Below, one piece after another: positions 14,022 to 25,400 of a stretch of DNA of 64,000 bases; the stretch's first letter is position 1; each line of letters opens with the position of its first letter. The stretch comes from Litoditis marina (Eukaryota; Nematoda; Chromadorea; Rhabditida; Rhabditidae). The DNA lies in NCBI GenBank assembly GCA_964036275.1, contig OZ038440.1:4067690-4131689 (forward strand), read 5' to 3'. A program made the position numbers and the translations under genes. The notes under the pieces were generated by a model that worked only from the letters and a program-made list of their open reading frames with translations, had not been told where the DNA came from and did not search any database.

Positions 14022-14039
14022 TTTATTTCAGTTGAAATG
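14022..14039 (+). promoter_or_regulatory. Probable spliced-leader acceptor of the CCDC97 gene
   Basis: TATTTATTTCAG ends 6 bases before the ATG at 14037, with no paired upstream coding exon. It lies about 525 bp after the reductase stop codon on the same strand, the arrangement seen for downstream genes of nematode operons. Confidence 0.55.
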
Positions 14040-17000
14040 AGTTGCTCGGATCTGTTCCAAAGAATCCTCTCGAGCAATAATGTTTTCTACAAACATCAAC
14101 AGGTGGGACAGGACGATCTCACGGATGATCAACGACTCAAGCTTTTGTCCGAACTATACGAATCGAACAAACCAGTTTTCATACAAAGGTATTTTTTTTC
14201 GTCAAAAATCATTACGCTGAGTGCAGTAAATGCTCACAGTTCATCTTTTACGGGTTGGAATAGGTAACTCTTGAAATTTTAGCAATGGTTACCTTTTGGT
14301 CTGTTTTGTGTTACAGTTGCGGATGCACTTCCTTTTCACAGGAGAATATTTTTCGGGGAATTTTCGGGGTTCGCTCCCCGTTCGTTCGGGGAACGATTCG
14401 GGATTCGTTCCCCGAAGAAAAGGGGGGAAAACCCTGAAAAATGGCCGAAGGAGCGGGGAAAAACCCTGAAAATTCACCGACCGAATTACGAATAGGAGCT
14501 CTCAAAAACTTATTTATCTACATTTTTATGAACATATACATTTCAATTAATATTTGTAATCTATTTGAATCAGTATCATCAATATACTATGAAATTTTCT
14601 CCCATTTTGCTTCTCCCGGGAATCGAACCCTTGGGGGTCGGCGTTCCAAGTGGCAACGCTGCCACTGCGCCATGGGCGCTTGTGACAGGGCAGGTGAACT
14701 AAAAGCTTACATACTGGCTGTTACCTCGCGCGTTGGGTTTCGGGGTTTATCCCTCACTTTCTCCCCGAACATAACCCGATCACTCCCCGAAACGTGAAAT
14801 CCCCGCAAATTCAGGGAGTTTTCAGGCCGTTTCCGCACCCGTTCCCCGAAAATCCCCAAACGTTCGGGGTTCGTTCCTCACTTCTTACCCGCTTTTTACC
14901 CGTTCGCTCCCCGAAAATTCAGGGGGGTTTCCGGGAAGCACGATTTCCGATGTTGTTTAATGTTTGTAGCGTTTTTTTAGGTATGAGAAGTTCATGCACC
15001 CCAGCGACTGCAGCAATTTCGAAGATTGTAAAGATTCTACCTCTGCGTTTCTTCTCGGTCGGATAATGGAGAGGACACAAAAACAACAAAGTATTCCGCA
15101 GGTAATATATAGTTCAGCGCAAAATTTTGTGGTAGAGCGATGCATTTCATTTCACCAAGCACAACTGTTTTTTCAACGTTTTAGTTCTAATCAATTGTGT
15201 TCATCTAAACGAGCCACGGTTGAATAATCAACAAAACTTTATAGGTATGTCAATACAATACAGTTTCGGAAAGCGTAGTCTCGATTGCTCAATTAGTTTT
15301 TATTTGGAATGGAAAAGTTTAATTGTAGGTGAGAAATAGAAGATTTCTCAAAGTTGCCCATCTGAAGAGCCATGGAACCTATTTCAGCGATGAAAAAATG
15401 CGAGAGAGGGAACCTTATCTCTACGATGTCATGGTTGGAAGATTCTTGAGCGAAGCAGGTTAGAATATTTTGCATGTTGAACTGGAGCTTGCCTATTTCT
15501 GTTAGAGGTTGAACTAAGGTGTGAGTGAGCTGTGGGTTACGCTTCTTCCACTTTCCAGTGTTTTAGATTAAATTCTCTTGAATTTCCTTTATTTGCTCTT
15601 TAGTGCAAAATTTTGCTCGGCAGAACTGAAAAGAGCCCTTTTGTGTATTTTCTGTGTGGAATTCGTTATCTTATGAAGGTGTTCGTCCATAATTTAGTTG
15701 TGACTGGCCTTATGGGAGACAACCTCTAAAAAACTCATAAAAAGTAGAATGCTGATTGGAAGAAAAGACTTGCTAAGGCTAACATAACATATGTTTTTTT
15801 TTTCAGATAGAATTCACCTTCGACCAACTGTGTCTCGCGAAGAATGTGGTGGTGGCGGTTGGGCTGGTCTTCTGTCTCAATTTGAAGAGACAGAGGAAAT
15901 TTCCAAGAGAAGAGACGTGCACAAGGCACGTTGGCACGAAGAAAGTGAGGTTGGTTGCGCTCTTTTACGCTGCCTCGGAATGCTACACTATACTATACCC
16001 TTTTATATGGGCATCTATCATACTAGGACAATTTCAGCTTTTTGTATGTATGTATATTGCAAATTCGGGCGTACCTGTATCAAAGGAGAGAACTATAAGC
16101 TTTTGAACAAGGAATGCTTAATAAAAAAACTAGGATGCTGGCGTTATAACGCCATTTATTTTGAGACGTTGAAATAAGATAGGTTTTTGCGTTTCGTTTC
16201 ATGATGTTCGAACTATGTAATGGAATATGGAATTGTGAGACTGATTGGCTTTTTTTCTGAATTTCGGTCGATTTTATTCTTGAATTATATTGTTTCTATA
16301 TTTAGATGGCAGCGGGAAACAGTCGCAGGGACCGTTTTGTAGCTCACGTGGAGAATACGATGGAACGCGATAGTGATAACGAGGATGAGGAAGAGGATAA
16401 TTTGGACGATCTGAGGGAGGAAATCGATAGAATCGGAAAAGAGGTTGGTAAGAATAGCTGTAACTGCTCAGACAGATTCCTGCCAATTGGCATGCCAATT
16501 TTTACGTTAGGCTGCCAACTTCTGCCAATTTCGCATTTTTCGTGCGACGTCACCTAGCCGACAATCAGTTTTTCAAGGCGACAAACATTGAAAAATGTAC
16601 ACAAATGTCCATATACGACATTTTAAAGTCAATGGTTGGGGTATAAACCATACTAGATGAAACCAAACCGATTCCCTACCTAAAGCAAACCGTACCGGAA
16701 GGGTGAATACATACCTACCTCGAAACATACAGAGTACTCACTACTGCCATGTGTTTTTCACCGTGACTGTCTCGCATTCACCATATTCCGAACAAAAAAC
16801 TGTTGAGAAGAACAGGTGAATGCATATTCGGTGTTGATTAAGGAGGTCGGTAGGGTTTCACCCCCTCGGTATGGTTTGCTGTCGGTGTGATTTTACCTCG
16901 GTATGGTTTGTTTATAGTCGACCTCCATGGGAAGATTTATTTACATATCATCATCAGATGGAAATAGTATTTTCATCTCATGAACACGTAAGAGACAAAA

Positions 17001-18060
17001 CCTGTTTTCTACCCTATTAATATTAAAAAAAAGGATTTTTTCCTGAAACTTCACTTTGAGAAACCTCCTTGTGTACTGTTTCAGTCGTATTACTGCTTTT
17101 CTTTAGTAATTAAGTAGTTTTCAGCAGCTTTTTCCTTTAAAATTGAATTTTTGGATTACGGTATCTCTGCCAATTAGCGCTAACTCCTGCTAATTGGCGC
17201 TCCTGCTAATGTTTCTGAGTGATAACTCTTTCACATATTGGTACAAAATACTTGATTTATGGTTATAAGCTTATAAGTTGCATTTCTTGGGGCTAGAAGG
17301 TTTTTGATAGGATGATAGAAGAGGATCTGTAATACACTGTGAACTGTTGATAAGTTTATTCTAAGTTTACATGCAGTTCAAAAAAACGTTATTTTTCAGG
17401 AGGCCGAAATGTTAGAGGATACGATGGATGGTACCCCTGAACAGCTCCGAGAAGAGTTTGACTCTTTTATGGTGGAGAGGTTCCTAGCTGGAAAGGACTC
17501 TAGGTGCGTTTTTATAATTTTGCCCGTTCAATATTTAAGCTGTCTAAAATGACGTCAAATCATCACGAAGTTATGTTCCTTGACAGCCCTTCTGTGACCG
17601 TATTTTGTAAGCTCAAGTAGCCATGTAAGATACATGAGCAGTTTTTCAATAGGTAATATCTGTCCCAGTTTTCAATAATCCTTCTGTATTTCGTTTGTTT
17701 TCAACGGTACCATTTAGTTCTTCAAAAATGGGCAAAGAAACTGCCGAATCAAGAATAGCGGAAGTGATTAGTTTTTCATTCAAAATTTGTCCATGTAACT
17801 TACATGGCTACTTGAGCTTACAAAATACGGCCACAGGGCCCCTTTTTGTCTTTATTATTTAATTGAATCGGGGACGAAAGTTTTCCTGCTCAAAACTCAG
17901 GTTCACTTTCACTTCTATTCACGAAAAAATGATTTTGATTGCTTTCATCAAAAGTTTCAGATTCTTCGACTATGACACTGTAGATAAGGACGAGAATATT
18001 GATGACAATGATGTCATTCGAGAAAGAGATGCCGAGGAGAAGTGGTTCGATGAAGATTGA
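14037..18060 (+). CDS. CCDC97: CCDC97 homologue (295 aa)
   Basis: Exons 14037-14188, 14981-15101, 15329-15458, 15807-15949, 16306-16443, 17400-17503 and 17961-18060; all phases fit and the stop is TGA. Conserved features of the family (Pfam CCDC97 domain) are visible: an N-terminal helical part (LFQRILSSN), then RYEKFMHPSD, VRNRRFLKVAHLK, YFSDEKMREREPYLYD and MVGRF, an acidic tract (DSDNEDEEEDNLDD), and near the C-terminus EEFDSFMVERFLAGKD followed by FFDYDTVDKDE and DAEEKWFDED. Human CCDC97 is linked to the SF3b/U2 part of the spliceosome; that role here is inferred from homology. The intron at 14189-14980 carries a GC-rich tRNA-like repeat, and the intron at 17504-17960 a 43-bp inverted repeat. 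Confidence 0.9.
14340..14940 (-). repeat. GC-rich repeat cluster with a tRNA-like core (intronic)
   Basis: On the minus strand, 14600-14690 contains TGGCGCAGTGG (fits an A-box) and GGTTCGATTCC (perfect B-box) about 50 bases apart. On each side lie many copies of CCCCGAA/TTCGGGG words such as CGTTCGGGGTTCG and GTTCCCCGAA. It sits in the first CCDC97 intron. A tRNA-derived SINE inserted in, or giving rise to, a satellite-like patch is the simplest reading. Confidence 0.6.
17594..17835. repeat. Inverted repeat with 43-bp arms (CCDC97 intron)
   Basis: GTGACCGTATTTTGTAAGCT with the following GTAGCCATGTAAG on the left is matched in inverted orientation by CTTACATGGCTAC and AGCTTACAAAATACGGCCAC on the right. 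The spacer is about 155 bp. Looks like terminal inverted repeats of a small element. Confidence 0.75.
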
Positions 18061-18318
18061 GCGCTGTTCCATTTTCTCTTCACTTTTCAGTTGTGTAGTT
18101 TTATTTGTATTTTTTACTCTGTTACCGATCTCTTGTTCTACATTCTTCTTATCTGACTGTTTTTCAAATTGTTATGTGAGTACTAGTTGTTGTGAATGAA
18201 TTGTGTTGTTCTTCCTTCCATCTGTCCTCAAATTAGCGTTATTCCGCGCTGCCTATTTCATTGCAATCGATTTTGTTTACGTGTGCCATGTTTTTGTTGT
18301 GATCTAATAATTGGTGCT

Positions 18319-18363
18319 GTTTTGATTCCAGGAGTATCTACTTGCCGGATTCGTGTGAAAATG
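18319..18363 (+). promoter_or_regulatory. Probable trans-splice acceptor of the GYF gene
   Basis: TGATTCCAG ends about 29 bases before the ATG and about 270 bases after the upstream stop codon. No coding exon pairs with it. The spacing is compatible with an operon intercistronic region. Confidence 0.5.
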
Positions 18364-21300
18364 AGCAAACAGATGGAGACAAGGTGGTATTACCATGGTC
18401 CCGATAACGAAACACATGGTGGGTTCATTTTCGGGAACGTCTTGGTCAATTTTCGTTTCCACTGTATCGTCTGGTTTCTTCTGGATGAGTCTCATTCGAG
18501 CGTTTATTCGTCGAAGCAATGTGAATTATCAGTATGTAAGGGCAGTAAGGTGCAATTATTTTAAAAAAGTAACTCATTTTGCATTAAAAATTGGCCATTT
18601 GCGAAAAAAGCGCACGTTTCTTGAATTTCTATGGCTATTTGGAGAGAGTGTAATTGATGTGTGATTCTGATTACGTCCAATTCAGGTCCTTACCCCGGAC
18701 ACGACATGATGCTATGGGTACAGTCGGGTTATTTCAAAGAGTCGCTGCTGATTCGTACCGAGCACGAGGAACGCTATCACTCGCTGGGCGAGTGGACCAG
18801 AATCACTGGAAAGGTTGGTTTTAAATGTCATTATGTCTTCCACAACTCTCGTGCACGAAATCGTGAATACATCTATTCGAATTGAACTTTGAATACAAGG
18901 GTGTTTATCATTGTTACAAACCGCTTCCATACATCAGCATCTTTGCACTGGCAAGTCCTAGTCGAATCAAATTGTTTTGATTCCTTAAATCCTTATCAGC
19001 TTAGGCGAGAGTGTTGCGGATTAATAACTGAGAGTGTCAAGCTCCGGAGCCCGGCTCCGGAAACCTCACGCGACCGTCGAGGGTGTTCTCTTCGTTTTGT
19101 GGGAGGGTTGCGGATTGAAGTTGTAAAAGGGGGTCGCTGGCTTTAAAATTAAAAGCTAGTATTATGCTCACGTGGATGTATGTGTCTTATGTCTCATCTC
19201 GGTGTTTCAGTTGAATTTACGTACGGACAATCCCCCTCAAAACTAACTCCAATTTTCATAATAAAGTACATAAATATAATGTTGAGTAGCTGAGTACCAT
19301 GTATTTCAGTTGCCGTTCACGCTGCCGGTGATGTCGATGGAGCACATGATGGCCAGCATGTCGATCAACGGCAACATTGCCCACCCGCCCAACGCCATCC
19401 ACAACGCCCCGAATATGATGATGATGATCCCGCCCGGCTTGGCACCTCCCTTCCCGCCGCCCATTCGGTACGTTGCGTATACGGTATGCGTTTATTTTGT
19501 AGTTTGTAGTATTTTTCCTGGGTCTATATCTAACAGCAACTGTAACCAGACCTTTCTCGCCATCCGTTTTACAATAATCAATAACACAATACAATAATTA
19601 ATTACGGAATCAGAACTAGTACAGTCCATCTCTCCAAGTCGTTCGCTTTTCGCTGACCGTTTCTTCCAACAGCTTCTTCGAAATTAGCCTTCCATATTGT
19701 CGTTTCTTTTGTAATTTGTAGAGTAGTCTTTTCCTGGGTCAACAGCAAGTGTATCCCGAGATGACTTTCAAGTTAGTATAAAGAGTTCTTTTATTTTGAA
19801 TTTTGAAATCTGTTGGAATATATCCGATATCTTTCTGGAACACTATTTTCCTCCCAGCGCCGTTTTAACGCGAAGAAAACCTTGGCACGAACAACACCCA
19901 GGGATACGGGGAAAATAGAGGTTGTATTGTTAACATGACACTCATATTTCCGAAGATCACAGTGAACGCATTCCTGACAGTATTCAGCCATATTGTTGCC
20001 AGTAACTTTTATTCGAAGTGGTTCTGCTTGTGGCTGAGACATAAACATAAGTATAATTGGCTGCTCTTCGACAGATCATAGGTAAAATAGTTCAATGCCA
20101 GTGCAACTAAAATGAACTTGCGTAACACGGCAAACGTGACTATTTCTCCCGTTTAGGGCATTTCAAACAGTTTTCGCTTCAAAAAACGAGCGTAAGTTCT
20201 ATAAACAGAGCAAAATGAGCATCGGCCGGCGCCCACATTGACGGAGTATTTTACCTATGCTTCAGATTCCCCGGTGCGTACGTGGGTGTTCCGCAAAATG
20301 CGATTCCCACGAGTCAACCTCCCTCGGAGCCAATCGATGCCAGTAGTCTCAGTCACACTCCGGACAGTGAACAGGAGGCACAGCAGAACAATCAGAATCA
20401 CACACAACATACACTGAACGGACAGGTTGGTTTCGACTTTTTTATTTGTTCGTGTTTGACTTGAAGTTGATTTGATGTTTTCACGATACTATACATGCCT
20501 CAGTCTGGATCTTTCAACCATCGGATAAACTATGATTTTTGGGAAAAATTAGATGCACGTGTATTGTATCACATCCACGTATTACATGGTCGGTTTTCCA
20601 GGGAGATCATAATCCGGTTCCTTCTGCTCTGAACAACGTGCTTCGACACGTCTCTGTGATGACGGCGCCCCAGCTGAGAACGGTCGGAACTTCTACCGAA
20701 GTCAAGACATCCAGGAACGCGGAGACACAGACACTACCCATCATTGTGAGTTTCAAACGTAGGGCCAGATTGTTGGATACATGATACTCCAATAAATCAC
20801 CCGTTTTGCTTTTAAATTGAAAATTTGAATCATCCTGATTCTATCAATAGTCGCAGTTCATTGGTAAAAAGTTCATCTTCCACCCAGTTTTGTAGTTTTG
20901 AATAAATTTCTGTTTAGAACAAAGTCGTATAATGTATAGGTGAGTTTCTTTTCCCTGGCTGGGCTGGTGTACATATTGGTGTTCAAAGTATGTGAAAGGT
21001 CGAGAGACTTCTGCAAATCGTTACGTTAGTATGGTCATGGTCATAGTGGATTAGTTCGTAGTGTCAGTTCGACGATTCGAAAAGTTGATTATCCCATCCA
21101 ACAAAAATGAAAAGGTTATAGGTTCCCTTTGTGTTATTACCAATAAACGCAAAAAATCCCGGTCAGTTAACTAACAGGGGAGTATGGTTGGGCACCTATG
21201 GTTGTGGTCACTTACCAATCTACACTTTTTGACAGATTTGACACTTCACACTTGCATATGTTGGAACTAAAGAAATCTACGCATACGTAAGTTGCCATGC

Positions 21301-21419
21301 GTGTTAATATCTTTTCTGGCATGTTCTTTGTTTTTATTGAGTACCGTTTTCAGGTGAACGCAAAGGTGGCTTCGCGTGTGCTCTCGGAGCTGGTTGGACA
21401 GAAAATTATTGTAACATGA
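18361..21419 (+). CDS. Small GYF-domain protein, GIGYF-like (237 aa)
   Basis: Exons 18361-18418, 18686-18813, 19310-19467, 20266-20425, 20602-20745 and 21354-21419, phases consistent. Residues ~9-36 carry the GYF signature: WYYHGP, GPYPGHDMMLW and QSGYF. This is followed by SLLIRTEHEERYHSLGEW and then GKLPF, matching the GIGYF/PERQ class. GYF domains bind proline-rich PPG-phi motifs, and GIGYF proteins work in 4EHP-linked translational repression. The rest is low complexity: Met/Pro/Asn-rich (MMMMIPPG, PPFPPP), Ser/Gln/Asn-rich, then NAETQTLP. Unlike animal GIGYF proteins the GYF domain is at the N-terminus and no long region precedes or follows it. An acceptor (GATTCCAG, 18331) lies 29 bases before the ATG, only 270 bp after the CCDC97 stop. 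The last exon has a phase-0 alternative donor (AAG|GTGGCT, 21366) that would splice in frame to the RS exon at 22820. Confidence 0.82.
20077..20265. repeat. Family B palindromic element ending at a splice acceptor, copy 1
   Basis: About 189 bp. The left end reads CATAGGTAAAATAG and the right end ATTTTACCTATGCTTCAG, so the two are inverted repeats. The interior (CAATGCCAGTGCAACTAAAA, AACGTGACTATTTCTCCC) is the reverse complement of the interior of the copy at 24589-24788. The final AG of the element is the acceptor of GYF exon 4 (exon starts at 20266). Confidence 0.85.
20803..20947 (+). repeat. Family F interspersed repeat, copy 1
   Basis: Shares AATCACCCGTTTT, then CAATAGTCGCA, CCACCCAGTTTTGTAGTTT, AATAAATTTCTGT and ACAAAGTCG with copies at 37985-38165 and 39918-40120, in the same order and orientation. 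Intronic in the GYF gene. Confidence 0.7.
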
Positions 21420-22414
21420 TTCACACGACAAAGTTGAGCTTCGTTTATGTTATTTGGAATCTTCTTCAGTTTGATAGCTTTCTGTTTTTCCTGCATCATT
21501 GGCACATGTAAGGCAGGTACCATTATCGATTATCCTTCATAACACGGCTCATTCTAAGGTTCTTCGATTCAGATTTGTTGACCTGTTTGCTCGATCTTTT
21601 AGCGGTAGCTATTCCTTTATTTTTTCTTCGTCTCTTCTTTGAAATATTCTATTTATGATTAAAGCACTTTTTGCCTTTCCGAGTCCACCGCTTGTCTCTT
21701 TGCTCTCAATAATTATTGTAATTTTCATCCGATTTTGTTTGGATTCATTTGTAGTTATAGAGTTGTAGCCTAATTTGGTAGTCTTTATGACTGCATAAGG
21801 TTCAGATTTTCCTGTTCTATGTAGACATCAGCTTAATTCAAGACCGACAATTAACATTTTATCGATCATCACAAATATATTTCGGAACATAATTCAAGTT
21901 GAAGCCGGCGTTTCCGTTTTCGTAGCGCTTCTCAAATCATATCGTAACATTATGTGCCCATTTTTCATTTTCTTGCACCTTTTTGTTTTTGCTTCCGGTA
22001 TATTGTAGGATTCTGATATATGCTGTTGGAGTGCGAGATCATTGTGGCCTCATTTGTTACATTAGGATTTCAATGTTAAAGGTTTTACGTGTGTCTCCCC
22101 CGTTTTATTGTTTACGCTGATGAAGTTCATTTGTATAATTGTTTATTACATCTAATGGTTACCGACCATTTGACATATATCCTGTAAAAAAAATCTCGAT
22201 TTTGAAAACTATAGATACTTTTTTCATGATCGCATTGTTTTAGGCACCACAAAGAACCCATTCATCTTTCAAGCTTGATGCTTGACTATTAATGTGGAGC
22301 TTTATTTGCCCATTGCGAAAGAGATAGTTTGAGTTAGCCTAAAAACGATTCAATTGTCAAGCATCGAGTTTGAAAAACTGGGGTTAACTGGAATTCACGC
22401 TAGTTTGATCTTTC
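21420..22414 (+). other. Spacer between GYF and coiled-coil genes
   Basis: Non-coding as far as I can see. It should hold the GYF 3' UTR; an ATTAAA polyadenylation-like signal occurs near 21659. A short hairpin (CAAGCTTGATGCTTGAC near 22271 and GTCAAGCATCGAGTTTG near 22356) lies at its right end. Confidence 0.4.
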
Positions 22415-25400
22415 ATGATGATGGGAAATCGGGATATGGGTGCTGGAGGAACGATGACGGTATGATTTTTATCTCTCGGTCATGGCAAGTTGTAGTTTGT
22501 AGTACAACTGTAGTTCGTTTATATCACGATGGAACCAGGTGTTTACTTCAACTGTTGGCGAATGGCGATGCTGATTTTTCTCGTCCCTTGTTCCCTTGTA
22601 AGAAAATTTCTCAGCCGGCATGACTGGGCTTTTATAGACGTATTTACCCATAATTTTTCCTCTTCTTGGAACGCATTCTTTACTTCCGATCGAGAGATCA
22701 AATGTTGGCACAAGGATGTTTCTTTATAGACCCTGAAGTTTTTCTCATAGTTTTCCAGACACAGTCTTCTGACTTAAGCGTCATGGTGTGTTCTGAGGTT
22801 TCTACCTGGTTGCTTACAGGGTCACGGAGATTATTCACACAACGGGTCGGGACGGCTATCTGCCGGAAAGAGAGAACGTGATCGGGGTTCCAGTAGGTCG
22901 CAGAGCAGAAGCCGCAGCAGAGAAAGACACAGAAGGAGACATAGCAGCAGGGTATAGTATAGTCTACATCATTCACACATCAGTAAGACCCGACTAATCG
23001 ACAAAAAGGAGTCGGTTGTTTTTATTCAAACACGTGAAAATCAATGATTCTGCATCAAAAATAGGGGAATTCCCTCGTTTTCGAAGAAAAAGTTGGCCGT
23101 TTTCTGATTTTTTCTGACTATTCCCATTCCGACAAGTTTACTGGGTATAGTCATTCCTACTGATACTCCTACAGCACACATTTGAACTTTTCAATGACTG
23201 TTATTGGATGTGAACTTGTAAACTCTTAGTTTGTTGAAAATACTACCGAACCCTTGCTGTAATAGCGACATGCGACATGCGAAAATATTTATGTAGTTGA
23301 ATTAAACGGACTGAAAGCTTTTTTATTCTTACTAACAAAATGAAAAATACCATATTTGAGTCGTATCTGTATCTGACAACATTAGGCTTCAAATTGCATG
23401 GTTCTCAATTATTACTTTGTTCAGTGAAAGATCAGGATAACAAGATAATATATTTCAGAAACATCGTCGTAGACACTCAAGATCGCGTAGTAGAAGCAGA
23501 GGTGCGCACGGAAAGGTACACATCAACCCCTTATTCAGGTTGGTGGTCTACCCATTGGACAGCTGTTGTTTCAGGAGTAAACTACTCACATCTCAGTAGA
23601 GTTGTCCGAATAGCCAGAAAAAAAATAGGTCATTTTCACACCGTAAAGAGAAGTATTCGTCTAGTCAACATGCAACATCATTTTTTACATGTTTAAATCT
23701 GAAAACGGGCTATTTTTTATCGAATAGTTACTGGTGTATGGAACATTCTGTTTATTAAGTCTTCATTCATAGTAGGACGTGCATTTTTATGTTTGGCATA
23801 TTGTTATTATCTGAATGCGTTATGCGTATAAACGAGTGTTCTGAATTGTAAGCTTGTATAGTTCTTATTTTATAAAAACGTGATTGAGAGAATGAGTTGT
23901 TTTCATACACCAGTAAGGTCCGACTTTTCCGCAAGAAGTAGTTCATTTTCAGATTGAAACACGTGAAAATTCATGATTTATAGACAATTTTTGTCGTTTT
24001 TGGCTAAAAAGTAGTTCGTTTATCGAATTTTTCTGACTATTCGGACAACCTTACTGGGCTATGGTTGTTTTTGTTTTCAATATAAGTCTTTTAGTGGTGG
24101 TTTGGGCCCATCTGCGACTTCTCTGCTGCAAGAGAATACTCGCTTGGAGCACGATGTGACTCGACTGCGGGCAGAGATGACTTGCAATACGGCAAGAGTG
24201 ACTGTTCTTGAAAATGAATTAAGGTGGGTGGTCTTTCATTTCCTAATTCTTAAAATGTTGAAATGTGGTTTTTCTGGAATATAAAGGAGCTACTGCCGTT
24301 TAGCTGACAGAAGTTTGTGAGAACGAAATCAAGGTGAAGTAACTCGGTGCCACTCATATGAAAGAGCTTTTGTGAAGTTTGTAGTACTCCAAAAAAAGTT
24401 TTGTTACTTGTTAGTAATCCTGTTGTGGACATGGATCATGTATGATGTACGTGCGGCGAAATTGTTGCCCCCAGAAAATGATAGAAAATTGGGTGTTTCA
24501 TCGTATTAAACAAACTACAAAACAGGGTGAAAGTTGTAATTTTTACCAGTGAAGTGTGGTAGTTCGCATATATTATATGGGTCGTGTTTTAAGCATAGGT
24601 AAAATACCTAGTCAAAGTGGCGCTGACCTATGGTCATGTTTGCTCTATTTATGAAACTTAGGCTCGTTTTTAGAAGCGAAAACTGTGGGAGAAATAGTCA
24701 CTTTTGCAGTGGTATCTAGCCCGTTTTCGAGGTTACGCATGTTCATTTTAGTTGCACTGGCATTGAACTATTTTACCTATGTTTTAAGAAATGCGGTACA
24801 CGCGAGAAATCGAGCAGAGCAGCAGCTGACGACGCAGGGTAACGAGAAACGCAAACTGGAGACGAGAGTGACGGATATGACGCAGGTATCATAACGCAAT
24901 CAGAAAGAATTATGACGAATTCTTCATTTAACCCGGTATTTCGTTAACCCTAGCAGGTAACCTTCCTAAACTGGGTTATCTGGTTGAACCTCTTGGTAAC
25001 TCCAAATTTTCTCCAAAATACATTGTAAAAAAGGTTTACAAAAAGGTTAACCAGGTTACCCGGTTAAGGTTACCTGATAGGGTTAACGAAATACCGGGTT
25101 GCTTGTGAAAATCGCCTAGAATTATTAGTCTAGAATACATTTTTAATTTTGAGTTTACAAGCACTTTCAGAGTGAATGCTTAGATTTTTTCCAGCTTGCT
25201 CTAATCGCGGGTAGAGTTATTGCCTATAGGTTATAGAGGCGAATGACAGAAGTTACCTAAATGTGTTTTTGTTCAGAATCTGAATAGATTGGAGCGAATG
25301 ATGGTTGGTATGCGTGCCGATGTGGTCCGCGCAAACGCCGAGAAGGAGAAGTTTTTTGAGGTTCGTTTGTTTGGATTTCGGATTTGATAGTTTTACAATG

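Noticed and set aside
14600..14690. tRNA gene on the minus strand
   Set aside because: A- and B-boxes are good, but the acceptor stem does not pair and the core lies in a repeat cluster, so it is called a SINE-like repeat.
23340..23696. 118-codon frame over the RS exon region
   Set aside because: The real exon 23459-23515 is read in another frame giving RS repeats and fitting phases; this frame is a shadow.
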